Assembly: GCF_001439805.1 (NCBI RefSeq)
Contig: NZ_JYLK01000003.1
Span: forward strand, 327,119-391,118
DNA: 64,000 nt
Direction: 5' to 3'
Source of the DNA: Pseudomonas trivialis
Lineage (GTDB): Bacteria; Pseudomonadota; Gammaproteobacteria; Pseudomonadales; Pseudomonadaceae
Below, one piece after another: positions 18,197 through 26,947 of the stretch. The first letter of the stretch is position 1. The number at the start of each line of letters is the position of its first letter. A model generated the notes under the pieces. It was not told the DNA's origin. It saw only the letters and a list, made by a program, of their open reading frames with translations, and made no database searches. The position numbers and the translations under genes were made by a program.

Positions 18197-18516
18197 ACCG
18201 AACTCCACAGGCGACAATGGCAATGGCTTGAGTGTCCGGCACCGGGCGGATGGTCACAATGAACACGGCCGCGGCTGAATGGTGCGCGATAAGGCAGCGG
18301 GATGATTGCGTGCCAAGCACGTTCGTTGTGGCGAGCGGGCTTGCCCCGCGTTGGGGTGCGAAGCGCCCCCAATCAAGGAAAATGCGGTTTACCAGACCCT
18401 GCGCAGAGTCTGGTTTTGGGGCTGCTTCGCACCCCAACGCGGGGCAAGCCCGCTCGCCACGACAAACCTGCTCGCCACGGGAATATTGGTTGGCTGAAAT
18501 AGGCTTACCCAAGCCT
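18197..18516. other. Gene-free gap with REP elements
   Basis: 320 bases between the SDR gene and the hydrolase gene. It is mostly a REPIN (18328-18460) plus a broken REP remnant (CCTGCTCGCCAC near 18468-18479). The SDR promoter should be near 18200-18320. Confidence 0.6.
18328..18460. repeat. REPIN, GTGGCGAGCGGGCTTGCCCCGC family
   Basis: Inverted pair of GTGGCGAGCGGGCTTGCCCC units with an internal palindromic spacer, nearly the same as 8908-9040. Confidence 0.9.
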
Positions 18517-19425
18517 TCATCGCGAGCAAGCCCCCTCCCACACGGTGGCGCGTGCGATGTGTGCGCGAAACGTCAGGTAATGCTTGAGCACCTGCACCGG
18601 CGCTTCGATCTGCGGGTAGTGGCCGATGTTGGTCAGCAGTACGGTATCGGCGTGGGGCACCAGTTGATGGTATCGCTCCACCATGTGCGCGCCGGAGATC
18701 GGGTCGACCTCGCCATCGATCACGCGCAACGGCACATCGCCCACTTGCATGGCCGCCACCCAGCGATCGCGCAGGGCGCGGCGCTGGGGCACGTAGGCGA
18801 TGAGTTTGTGCAGGATGCGCGTGCCGTCGTTGGCGCTGATCAGGCTCCAGAAATCGTCCAGAGCGCTTTCGCTGGGGCGGGTCTGGGGGCCGAAGATCTG
18901 GCTGAAGCTGTTGGACAGGGCGTTGCGCCCAAAGGCGCGGCCGATCATCCAGCCCAGGGGGCTGAGCAAGAGCTTTTGAACCAGCGCCGGGCGATGGGTT
19001 TCGGGAAACAGCCCGCCGTTGAGGAACACGCAGCTGGCCATCTGGAAGCGGCCTTCGTGGTGCCGGGCCAGCAGTTCCTGGGCGACGCTGTCACCGTAGT
19101 CATGGGCCAGCACATGCACGGGTTGCTCGACCCCCAGGTGCTTGAGCAGCGCCTGTTGCAGATCGGCCTGCTCCAGCAGGCAATAGCCGTGATCCAGTGG
19201 CTTGGCCGAATCGCCAAAGCCGAGCATGTCGCAGGCGATCACCAGGTTGCGATGGGCCAGAGGCTGCCACAGGTAGTGCCAGTCCCAACTGGCGGTGGGG
19301 AAGCCGTGGATCAGCAGCAGCGGCTCACCCTGGCCAGCCACCCAATAACGAATGGTGTGGCCGCGAAACTCAAAACTGCGGCTGCGCTTGCGCCAGGCAC
19401 GCAACGGGATCTCGGCGAGCGGCAT
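18517..19425 (-). CDS. Alpha/beta hydrolase, epoxide hydrolase/haloalkane dehalogenase-like
   Basis: A 302-residue alpha/beta-fold hydrolase. Oxyanion motif HGFPT is at 40-44, the nucleophile is probably Asp109 in HDYGDS, the acid is in DGEVDP, and the His is in NIGHYPQIE. An Asp nucleophile points to epoxide hydrolase, dehalogenase or C-C hydrolase relatives rather than to esterases. The last residues (about WEGACSR) and the stop codon are encoded by a REP unit (18519-18543), so the C-terminus was replaced or extended by the repeat. Its ATG overlaps the stop of a small upstream ORF by one base. Confidence 0.82.
   Translation of the reverse strand: MPLAEIPLRAWRKRSRSFEFRGHTIRYWVAGQGEPLLLIHGFPTASWDWHYLWQPLAHRNLVIACDMLGFGDSAKPLDHGYCLLEQADLQQALLKHLGVEQPVHVLAHDYGDSVAQELLARHHEGRFQMASCVFLNGGLFPETHRPALVQKLLLSPLGWMIGRAFGRNALSNSFSQIFGPQTRPSESALDDFWSLISANDGTRILHKLIAYVPQRRALRDRWVAAMQVGDVPLRVIDGEVDPISGAHMVERYHQLVPHADTVLLTNIGHYPQIEAPVQVLKHYLTFRAHIARATVWEGACSR
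18519..18543. repeat. Single REP inside the hydrolase 3' end
   Basis: ATCGCGAGCAAGCCCCCTCCCACAC, one base different from the single REP at 5987-6010. It is read through by the hydrolase gene. Confidence 0.75.
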
Positions 19426-19571
19426 CAGGTTTTATACCCCGGGTCTTGCAGGTCGAGTTTGCGCAGCGGCGCCGACCTGACCAGCGCGCCACCCAGGCTG
19501 TGGGCACTGCGGGTGACGGCCCTGACCTGGTCTTTGACGTTGGGTGGAGATAAAACGGGGGATAGGCTCAC
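19425..19571 (-). CDS. Small unannotated ORF, 48 residues, coupled to the hydrolase
   Basis: A GTG start (19571) follows a perfect AAGGAGG Shine-Dalgarno (19580-19586) by 8 bases. The frame encodes 48 residues (MSLSPVLSPPNVKDQV... ending LQDPGYKT), mostly polar with several Pro and Arg/Lys. Its TGA overlaps the hydrolase ATG (TGATG), which is the standard sign of translational coupling; the hydrolase itself has no strong ribosome site. No family is recognised. It may be a leader peptide that drives hydrolase translation, or a true small protein. Confidence 0.55.
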   Translation of the reverse strand: MSLSPVLSPPNVKDQVRAVTRSAHSLGGALVRSAPLRKLDLQDPGYKT

Positions 19572-19760
19572 GGCAATGACCTCCTTGGCGTATTTCTTAT
19601 TATTTTTCTAATGATAGTGGGCGTATGAGCCAGTCTAGTCAGACACCCTGGCGCGATAAGTTGCCTTCGCAGCCAGCTTGATGACCGTGCGAGTCAGTTG
19701 CAAGAATAGTTCAGACAAGGGGTCGGCGGCGTCAGAGAAGCGCCGCCAGAAAAGCCGCAA
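19572..19760. promoter_or_regulatory. Gap upstream of the small ORF/hydrolase pair
   Basis: About 190 bases. AT-rich sequence at 19591-19620 (TATTTCTTATTATTTTTCTAATGATA) is a likely minus-strand promoter for the coupled small ORF and hydrolase. Nothing else is recognised up to the flavodoxin stop. Confidence 0.4.
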
Positions 19761-20216
19761 TCAGCCGTGCAGGGCCGTCACCAGATCGCCCAGCCAGGGC
19801 TCGGCGTCGGCTTCCGGGGTAACACTTTCGCTGGCGTCCAGACGCAGCATCGGCAGCACTTCGCGCACCCCAAGCTCGCTGAACAATTCGCGCATCTGTT
19901 CGCCACCGCTGCAAAAGGTGTCGCCATAGCTGGCGTCGCCCAGTCCGATCACGGCGCCCGGCAAGCCGCGCCAGGCGGCGGGCAGTTGGTCACGGATGCT
20001 TGAATACAATGGCTGCAGATTGTCGGGCAATTCGCCCATGCCGGTGGTGGAGGTCACGGCCAGCAACGCTTGGGGCGCAAACGCCTGCACATCTGCCAGG
20101 GTGGCGCGGGGGTTGTGCCAGGCGTCGAAACCGGCCGCATTGAGAATACCGGCGGCGTGGCGGGCGACTTCTTCAGCCGTGCCGTACACTGAGCCGGAAA
20201 GGATGGCGACTTTCAT
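19761..20216 (-). CDS. Flavodoxin, MioC-like
   Basis: A 151-residue FMN-binding flavodoxin, a cytoplasmic one-electron carrier. The phosphate loop is SGSVYGTAEE near residues 7-16. The FMN-contact segments are STTGMGELPDN (about 56-66) and GLGDASYGDTFC (about 91-102), the latter as in E. coli MioC. The true ATG is at 20216; an upstream in-frame TTG is not needed. It stands alone between a divergent LOV gene and the hydrolase pair, so its partner reductase is not evident. Confidence 0.86.
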   Translation of the reverse strand: MKVAILSGSVYGTAEEVARHAAGILNAAGFDAWHNPRATLADVQAFAPQALLAVTSTTGMGELPDNLQPLYSSIRDQLPAAWRGLPGAVIGLGDASYGDTFCSGGEQMRELFSELGVREVLPMLRLDASESVTPEADAEPWLGDLVTALHG

Positions 20217-20342
20217 CAATCTGATCCTGTGGTTGAGTGAAAGCCTGGGATATTAACAGCTGAGGCAAATATTTCGGCGCGCCCGTGCAACATCCTGCCG
20301 GTGCCATAAACTGCCCTTTGAAAACCTGCTTTGGACCGTTCA

Positions 20343-20810
20343 ATGATTAACCCCAACCTGATGCAAATGGTGATCAACGCTTCCAACGACGGCATCGTGG
20401 TCGCCGAACGGGAAGGCCGCGAGACGCCGGTGATCTACGTCAACCCGGCTTTCGAACGCCTGACCGGCTACACACTCGATGAAATTCTCTACCAGGACTG
20501 CCGCTTCCTGCAGACCGGTGACCGCGACCAGCCGGGTCTGACGGTCGTTCGCAAAGCCATGCGGGAGGGCACCTCCTGCCGCGAAATCCTGCGCAACTAC
20601 CGCAAGGACGGCACGCCGTTCTGGAATGAACTGTCGCTTTCAACGCTGTATAACGAGGCCGACAAGCTGACGTATTTCATCGGTGTGCAAAAGGACGTTA
20701 CGCTGCAGGTCAAGGCCCAGCAGCGCGTAGCGCAACTGGAAGCGGAACTGGCCGAGGTCAAGGCTGAGCTCGCAGCACTGAAGGCGGCCGCCGGATCGAA
20801 TAAAGTTTAG
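20343..20810 (+). CDS. Short LOV blue-light photoreceptor (PpSB1/PpSB2-LOV type)
   Basis: A 155-residue protein made of one PAS/LOV domain (about 1-118) and a C-terminal helix that looks like a coiled coil (about 120-150, Glu/Leu/Ala heptads). The flavin-adduct Cys is Cys53 in the motif DCRFLQ (canonical NCRFLQ). Other LOV signatures are ASNDGIVVAE, NPAFERLTGY, NYRKDGTPFWNEL and YFIGVQKDV. It closely resembles the short LOV proteins of P. putida, which have no output domain and work with LitR-type regulators. A LitR-like gene lies 670 bases downstream on the other strand. The ATG at 20343 was chosen over the TTG at 20331. Confidence 0.93.
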   Translation: MINPNLMQMVINASNDGIVVAEREGRETPVIYVNPAFERLTGYTLDEILYQDCRFLQTGDRDQPGLTVVRKAMREGTSCREILRNYRKDGTPFWNELSLSTLYNEADKLTYFIGVQKDVTLQVKAQQRVAQLEAELAEVKAELAALKAAAGSNKV

Positions 20811-20868
20811 AACCCGTGGGCATTAGAATGGATAATCGCCCCTCATTCTTCCTCATTGAGCCCGATCA

Positions 20869-21474
20869 ATGTCACGCGAAGCGCTTCTGACTCAGGACGA
20901 GTTGGATTTCATTCAGAACATGCAGCACAACCCCCAGCTCAATCTAAGGGATGCTTCGTCGAGCCTGACGGTCAATGGCGGTGCGCAATTGCGCGACCTG
21001 CTCACCCGGCTGGCGGCTCACGATCACGTCACGCTGCAGGCGCAATTCGATAACCAGCAACTCACTTTCCCTCTGCATCTGGTGGAGGATGAGTTCAATG
21101 CAGTGCATTTGCGCGTCGGGGTGCCGAGCATCTTCGAAGACGGGCCGATGATCCGCCCGTGGCGCCTGGCGCTGGACACACCGGTGGCGCTGGAGAACAT
21201 CCGCGGCACCCCCGGCGCGCTGTGGGTGCATCAGGTGTCATTCAAAGGCGTGCTGGTGGAGATGCGTGGCCGGGTCAAGCCGCCCAAGAGCTTTTCGCTG
21301 TGGTTCAGCCCATCGGGCTACGAACGCATTTCGCTGCGCGGGGCGTTCGAGCGGGAGACGGCGCGGGGCCTGTTTGCCTACCGCTTGAGCCAGGTTGATG
21401 CGGATGAAACCGAGCGCCTGCGCCAGTTCATTCTGCACGAACATCGCCGGGTGCATCCGCACATGCATGCCTGA
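20869..21474 (+). CDS. Conserved hypothetical protein, degenerate PilZ-like
   Basis: 201 residues, soluble, no signal peptide. A segment of about 90 residues (about 85-175) reads as beta-rich, with RPWRLALD followed later by QVSFKG. This resembles the PilZ cyclic-di-GMP motifs RxxxR and [D/N]xSxxG, but with RxxR spacing and Gln in place of Asp/Asn, so c-di-GMP binding is doubtful. It follows the LOV gene by about 60 bases on the same strand and may be co-transcribed. Its stop is 2 bases from the convergent MerR stop. Function unknown. Confidence 0.6.
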   Translation: MSREALLTQDELDFIQNMQHNPQLNLRDASSSLTVNGGAQLRDLLTRLAAHDHVTLQAQFDNQQLTFPLHLVEDEFNAVHLRVGVPSIFEDGPMIRPWRLALDTPVALENIRGTPGALWVHQVSFKGVLVEMRGRVKPPKSFSLWFSPSGYERISLRGAFERETARGLFAYRLSQVDADETERLRQFILHEHRRVHPHMHA

Positions 21475-21476
21475 AG

Positions 21477-22436
21477 TCAGGCATCCAGCTTCGCGCCGAG
21501 AAACTGCTGCAAGCGAGCCTGCATCGACTGACCGTCATTGCCCAGGCAGCCGATGGTGGAATCCGCCAGGTTTTCGCGGGCCAGGTCCGATGCATCCCCG
21601 GCCAGCAGCAGTGGGCAGTCCAGGGTCAGCGCCAGGCGCCTCAGGCGCAGCGGCAATTCGTTGCCAGGCGCGTGATTGGAAAACAACACCAGTGCGCGCG
21701 GCCGGGTCTTTTCGCACACCAGCGTCAACTCATCGAACGGCTGGCCCACGCCCAGCACCTTGACCGAGAGCTGATCGCTGCTCATCAAAACCCCAGCCAC
21801 CAACAATTCAAGCTCACGACACTCGCCGGCAATGGCCGCCAGCAACACACGCGGTGCCGGAGAGGCGCAGGCCAGACGCAGGCGTTTTGAGGTGCTGGCG
21901 CGCAGGAAGTTATCGAAGAATAACCATTCACTGGCCTGGCCGAAGCGGCCTTGGTGGCGCAACAGGTCGTTCCACAGCGGCATGAGGATCTCCTGGAACG
22001 CTACGCTCGCCGGGTAAGTCGCAAAAATCTGGCCGTAGAGGGTGTCCAGCCGGGCATCGTCAAAAGCGCTGATGGCAAGCATCAACTGCGCCTGCAAACT
22101 CGGCCCTTCGCACTCCTCGCCCGCGTTTCGCTCAGCGCGCACCACCACAGCCTGCTGGTCATCACGGGCGATGATCTTCGCGACCTTGCTGACGGCCAGG
22201 CCCCGTTCGATCCAGTCGAGGATGCGATTGACTGTGTCGATATCCGCTCTGGAATACAGGCGATGCCCGCTTTCGGTGCGTGTGGGCTGGATCAGGGCAT
22301 AACGACGCTCCCAGGCACGCAGGGTGACGGGGTTAACGCCGGTCAATCTGGAGACTTCACGAATGGGAAACAGCTCGTCGGAAACGGAGTCGGCAACCGG
22401 GGCGATTTCGTGGACAGAAGCAATGGTTTCGGACAT
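21477..22436 (-). CDS. MerR-family regulator, LitR/CarH-like without a B12 site
   Basis: A 319-residue regulator: MerR helix-turn-helix (about 22-90, with REVSRLTGVNPVTLRAWERR and the SGHRLYS wing), then a helical region and a Rossmann-like region laid out like the cobalamin domain of LitR/CarH. The B12-binding signatures (ExxH in the helical part, DxHxxG in the Rossmann part) are not present. This matches the B12-independent PplR-type LitR proteins of P. putida, which depend on short LOV proteins for light sensing. It is divergent from the ABM gene and convergent with the LOV/PilZ-like pair, so it probably controls this block. Confidence 0.86.
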   Translation of the reverse strand: MSETIASVHEIAPVADSVSDELFPIREVSRLTGVNPVTLRAWERRYALIQPTRTESGHRLYSRADIDTVNRILDWIERGLAVSKVAKIIARDDQQAVVVRAERNAGEECEGPSLQAQLMLAISAFDDARLDTLYGQIFATYPASVAFQEILMPLWNDLLRHQGRFGQASEWLFFDNFLRASTSKRLRLACASPAPRVLLAAIAGECRELELLVAGVLMSSDQLSVKVLGVGQPFDELTLVCEKTRPRALVLFSNHAPGNELPLRLRRLALTLDCPLLLAGDASDLARENLADSTIGCLGNDGQSMQARLQQFLGAKLDA

Positions 22437-22650
22437 CAGGAGGCCAACGACGCGCGTGAAATTGGATCCTATTTAACGCTTTTATACCGTTGTTTTTCAA
22501 GGACCGTGCCTATCGGACCAATGTCGCTGGTGTATTCGCGCAAAACAGGAATAATCCTTGCCTGCCTTTTCAACAGAGCTGCAACACCCCGCAGCTTCGT
22601 TTGTGCGCCACCTACCCGGTTCAGCGCACCCGTACATTTGGAGATACACA
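22437..22650. promoter_or_regulatory. Divergent promoter region between the LitR-like gene and the ABM gene
   Basis: 214 bases expected to hold the operators of the LitR-like regulator. It contains AT-rich sequence at 22469-22500. I looked for the PplR1 pattern T(G/A)TACA-N12-TGTA(C/T)A and found only half-matches (TATACC near 22486, GTACAT near 22632), so no site is claimed. Confidence 0.4.
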
Positions 22651-23208
22651 ATGTCTACCTCACCCGTCACCTTGATGGTTGCGCGCCGCGTGGCCAAAGG
22701 ACGCTACGAAGAACTGATGGCCTGGCTGCGCGAAGGCGAGCAACTGGCCACGGACTTCCCCGGTTACCTGGGCTCCGGCGTGCTGGCCCCGCCGCCCCAT
22801 GACGATGAATTCCAGATCATCTTCCGCTTCGCCGACGAAATCACCCTGCATGCCTGGGAGTTTTCCGCCTCGCGCAGTGCGTGGCTGAGCCGTGGCAGCG
22901 AGCTGTTTGCCGACCCGTCCGAACACCGCGTGCGCGGCATCGATGGCTGGTTTGGCGCGGCGGGCGCGCGACCGCCACGCTGGAAGCAGGCGGTGGCGAT
23001 CTGGCTGGCGTTTTTCCCGGTGTCGCTGCTGTTCAACTTTGGCCTGGGGCCGCTGCTGGGCGAGCTGGACCTGTTCCCGCGCATTCTGGTCAGCACCCTG
23101 GCGCTCACGCCACTGATGGTGTTCTGGTTCATTCCTTTGTCGACCCACCTGCTGGCCAACTGGCTCCACCCATCGCCGCCGCCCAAGGTCACGCCAGCCC
23201 CGGCCTGA
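22651..23208 (+). CDS. ABM-domain protein with two membrane helices
   Basis: 185 residues. The N-terminal half (about 5-95) is a dimeric ferredoxin-like antibiotic-biosynthesis-monooxygenase (ABM) domain, starting VTLMVARRVAKGRYEEL and with FPGYLGSGV. The C-terminal half carries two hydrophobic helices (about 112-136 and 144-171). A membrane-anchored ABM domain of this kind has no established function. GGAG precedes the ATG by 8 bases. It is the first gene of the plus-strand run leading to folM and folE, and it is divergent from the LitR-like gene, so it is the prime candidate for light control. Confidence 0.78.
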   Translation: MSTSPVTLMVARRVAKGRYEELMAWLREGEQLATDFPGYLGSGVLAPPPHDDEFQIIFRFADEITLHAWEFSASRSAWLSRGSELFADPSEHRVRGIDGWFGAAGARPPRWKQAVAIWLAFFPVSLLFNFGLGPLLGELDLFPRILVSTLALTPLMVFWFIPLSTHLLANWLHPSPPPKVTPAPA

Positions 23209-23265
23209 GTACAGGGAAGGCCGGTCGCTGGTATAGTTTCAACTTGCCCGCGACCTGAGCCTCCC

Positions 23266-23976
23266 ATGACCGCACCCCTTGCCCCGATCCTGATCACCGG
23301 CGCTGCCCAGCGCGTCGGCCTGCATTGCGCCGAGCGCCTGCTGGACGCGGGTCAGCCGGTGATTTTCAGCTACCGCAGCGAGCGCCCGGGCGTTCACGCG
23401 TTGCGCGAGCGTGGCGCAACAGGCCTGTTTGCCGACTTCTCCAGCGAGGCCGGGATTCTTGCGTTTATCACCGAGCTGAAAACCCACACCGACTGCCTGC
23501 GCGCCATCATCCACAATGCTTCGACCTGGGCTGCGGAAACGCCGGGCGACGAAAGCCGCGCGTTTACCGACATGTTCAGCGTGCACATGCTTGCGCCGTA
23601 TCTGATCAACCTGCATTGTTCAACCTTGCTGCAACGCTCGACACCTGCCGATATCGTGCACATCAGCGATGACGCGGTACGCAAGGGCAGCCGCCAGCAC
23701 ATCGCCTATTGCGCCACCAAGGCCGGGCTCGACAGCCTCACGCTGTCGTTTGCCGCGCAGTTCGCGCCATTGATCAAGGTCAACGGCATTGCACCGGCGA
23801 TGGTGATGTTCAACGAGGGCGACGATGCGGCTTACCGCGACAAAGTCCTGGCCAAGTCAGCCCTGGGCATCGAGCCCGGGCCCGACGTGATCTACCAGGG
23901 TGTGCGTTACCTGCTGGACAACCCCTATGTCACCGGAACCACCCTGACCGTTAACGGTGGGCGGCATATCAAATAA
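23266..23976 (+). CDS. folM: Dihydromonapterin reductase FolM
   Basis: A 236-residue SDR-family enzyme that reduces dihydromonapterin to tetrahydromonapterin (and weakly dihydrofolate) with NADPH. The cofactor loop is TGAAQRVG (about 11-18), the catalytic pair is in YCATK (about 149-153), and the C-terminus VTGTTLTVNGG is typical. It is followed 20 bases later by folE and then folX, so three enzymes of the tetrahydromonapterin route (FolE, FolX, FolM) sit in a row. This cofactor serves phenylalanine hydroxylase in Pseudomonas. Confidence 0.9.
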   Translation: MTAPLAPILITGAAQRVGLHCAERLLDAGQPVIFSYRSERPGVHALRERGATGLFADFSSEAGILAFITELKTHTDCLRAIIHNASTWAAETPGDESRAFTDMFSVHMLAPYLINLHCSTLLQRSTPADIVHISDDAVRKGSRQHIAYCATKAGLDSLTLSFAAQFAPLIKVNGIAPAMVMFNEGDDAAYRDKVLAKSALGIEPGPDVIYQGVRYLLDNPYVTGTTLTVNGGRHIK

Positions 23977-23996
23977 GCCGTTTTTGAGGATGTTGT

Positions 23997-24557
23997 ATGA
24001 CTGTATCCCTGCCCCACCACTATCGCGAGATCCTCAAGGGTCTGGGTGAAGACCCGGAGCGCGAAGGTTTGCTCGACACCCCCAAGCGCGCCGCCAAGGC
24101 CATGCAGTACCTGTGTCATGGCTACGAGCAGAATCTGGAAACCATCGTCAACGGCGCGCTGTTCGCGTCCGACAACGATGAGATGGTGATCCTCAAGGAC
24201 ATCGAGCTGTATTCGCTGTGCGAGCACCACCTGCTGCCCTTTATCGGCAAGGCCCATGTGGCCTATATTCCGACCGGCAAGGTGCTGGGCCTGTCGAAGC
24301 TGGCGCGCATCGTCGATATGTTTGCCCGGCGCCTGCAGATCCAGGAAAACCTCACGCGGCAGATCGCCGACGCCATCCAGGACGTGACCCAGGCCGCCGG
24401 CGTGGCAGTGGTGATCGAGGCCCGGCACATGTGCATGATGATGCGCGGCGTGGAAAAACAGAATTCAACCATGAACACTTCGGTGATGCTCGGCGCGTTT
24501 CGCGAGTCGAGCACCACGCGCATGGAGTTCCTGCAACTGATTGGACGGAGCAAGTAG
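23997..24557 (+). CDS. folE: GTP cyclohydrolase I
   Basis: Converts GTP to 7,8-dihydroneopterin triphosphate, the first step of folate and tetrahydropterin synthesis. 186 residues; zinc ligands Cys75 and His78 (LCEHHLLPF) and Cys146 (HMCMMMRG) are all present, so this is the zinc-dependent type IA enzyme. It is linked to folM and folX in one operon and lies in the putative light-response block; folE is among the light-induced genes reported in P. putida KT2440. A second folE copy elsewhere in the genome is likely, as in other Pseudomonas. Confidence 0.95.
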   Translation: MTVSLPHHYREILKGLGEDPEREGLLDTPKRAAKAMQYLCHGYEQNLETIVNGALFASDNDEMVILKDIELYSLCEHHLLPFIGKAHVAYIPTGKVLGLSKLARIVDMFARRLQIQENLTRQIADAIQDVTQAAGVAVVIEARHMCMMMRGVEKQNSTMNTSVMLGAFRESSTTRMEFLQLIGRSK

Positions 24558-24559
24558 CA

Positions 24560-24931
24560 ATGCCACAACTTCAACCAGGCATGGCGCGCATCAGGGTCAA
24601 GGACCTGTGCCTGCGTACCTTTATCGGCATCAACGAGGAAGAAATCCTCAACAAGCAGGACGTGCTGATCAACCTGACCATCCTGTATGCCGCCCAGGCA
24701 GCCGTGCGCGACAATGATATCGACCACGCCCTGAACTACCGCACCATCACCAAGGCAATCATCGCCCACGTGGAAGGCAACCGCTTTGCCTTGCTCGAAC
24801 GCCTCACCCAGGAACTGCTGGACCTGGTGATGGGCAATGAATCCGTGCTGTATGCCGAAGTCGAAGTGGACAAGCCCCATGCGCTGCGCTTTGCCGAATC
24901 GGTGTCGATTACCCTGGCGGCCAGCCGCTGA
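24560..24931 (+). CDS. folX: Dihydroneopterin triphosphate epimerase
   Basis: A 123-residue FolB/FolX-family enzyme that epimerises dihydroneopterin triphosphate to the monapterin form. Family motifs are [15 protein letters not shown] at the N-terminus, [21 protein letters not shown] and a C-terminal [12 protein letters not shown]. It starts two bases after folE (TAG-CA-ATG), so the two are co-translated. FolX rather than FolB is inferred from the FolE and FolM neighbours. Confidence 0.88.
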   Translation: MPQLQPGMARIRVKDLCLRTFIGINEEEILNKQDVLINLTILYAAQAAVRDNDIDHALNYRTITKAIIAHVEGNRFALLERLTQELLDLVMGNESVLYAEVEVDKPHALRFAESVSITLAASR

Positions 24932-24947
24932 CAGTGAAGTGAGCCCT

Positions 24948-25244
24948 ATGAACGACCAACAACGCCTCGAACTCGAAGCCGCCGCCTTTCGCCGGCTGGT
25001 GGCACACCTGGACAGCCGCAAGGATGTACAGAACATTGACCTGATGAACCTGTCGGGCTTCTGCCGTAACTGCTTGTCCAAGTGGTACAAGGCCGAGGCC
25101 GACGAGCGCCAGATCGAACTGAGCCTGGATGACGCCCGTGAGGTGGTGTACGGCATGCCCTACGCCGAGTGGAAAGCCCAATACCAGCAAGAAGCCAGCG
25201 CCGACCAGCAGGCTGCGTTCGCCAAAGGAAAAACCCATGACTGA
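24948..25244 (+). CDS. DUF1244-family protein
   Basis: A 98-residue protein of the DUF1244 family, typified by the central motif DLMNLSGFCRNCLSKWY with a Cys pair and followed by an acidic/helical region and YGMPYAEWKAQYQ. Function unknown. It follows folX by 16 bases, and its 3' end overlaps the next gene by 8 bases, so it belongs to the fol operon transcript. No signal peptide. Confidence 0.85.
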   Translation: MNDQQRLELEAAAFRRLVAHLDSRKDVQNIDLMNLSGFCRNCLSKWYKAEADERQIELSLDDAREVVYGMPYAEWKAQYQQEASADQQAAFAKGKTHD

Positions 25245-25578
25245 CCTGAACACCCTGCGTGCCAGCCTCAACAGCGGCAAACACCTGTTTGCCGACACCC
25301 TGGCCTTTATCGCAGCCGGTTACGACTACCAGCCGCAAGCCTTCACCAATGGCGGCGTGGAAAATGCGGCCGGGCAGAACGAGGGGTCGTGCAAGACCCT
25401 GGGACTGGCGTTGCTGGAAGGGTTAAGCGATCAGGAAGCGCTGCTGGCGTTTGGGGAGCATTACCGCTCGGTGGTGGCGACGCCGGAGGGCAGTGACCAT
25501 GGCAATATCCGCGCGTTGATCGAGCATGGCCTGGCCGGGGTGAAGTTCACCGCGCAGCCGCTGACCCGCAAATCCTGA
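25237..25578 (+). CDS. HopJ-family protein
   Basis: A 113-residue protein of the HopJ family, with the typical block QPQAFTNGGVENAAGQNEGSC split around residues 29-49. The family was first named from plant-pathogen effectors, but it is common in Pseudomonas and other bacteria without a type III system, so a housekeeping role is likelier here. Its ATG lies inside the end of the DUF1244 gene. The start was chosen at ATG 25237. No secretion genes are nearby. Confidence 0.85.
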   Translation: MTDLNTLRASLNSGKHLFADTLAFIAAGYDYQPQAFTNGGVENAAGQNEGSCKTLGLALLEGLSDQEALLAFGEHYRSVVATPEGSDHGNIRALIEHGLAGVKFTAQPLTRKS

Positions 25579-25595
25579 GCCAGACATAGATCAAA

Positions 25596-25686
25596 ATGTG
25601 GGAGGGGGCTTGCTCCCGATGGCGGTGGGTCAATCAAAGTATGAGTGACTGACACACTGCAATCGGGAGCAAGCCCCCTCCCACAT
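25596..25686. repeat. REPIN, GTGGGAGGGGGCTTGCTCCCGAT family
   Basis: Two inverted REP copies (25596-25622 and 25660-25686) around a 37-base spacer, filling the gap between the 3' ends of convergent hopJ and trxB. Confidence 0.92.
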
Positions 25687-25703
25687 TTGTTTTGCCGCGT
25701 GGT

Positions 25704-26669
<966 letters not shown>

Positions 26670-26947
26670 TCACTCCTGTCGACCGCCCGCAGAACAGGAC
26701 GGCTGGAATAAAAAAGGACTGCGAAGCACTTGGGGAAGGCTTGAACTCGCAGATCCTGAAAATGATGGGTGCAGCGTATAGAGGGGGGCAAGATTAAGGA
26801 AATACGCATTAACAATCCAGCTCATAGGTGGTCTCTATGCAGCCGGCTCGACTCATCGACGGCTTTGTTACTGCTGATGTTGCCGCTTTCGACTTGCGTG
26901 CAAAGTCGGTAAGGTCGGCGCGTTCGTTATCCTGCTCGGAGTTCACC

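Noticed and set aside
22437..22650. PplR1-type operator T(G/A)TACA-N12-TGTA(C/T)A
   Set aside because: Only half-site matches found by eye, with the wrong spacing.
25237..25578. Type III secreted effector
   Set aside because: HopJ-family proteins are widespread without secretion systems, and no secretion gene, chaperone or hrp box is nearby.
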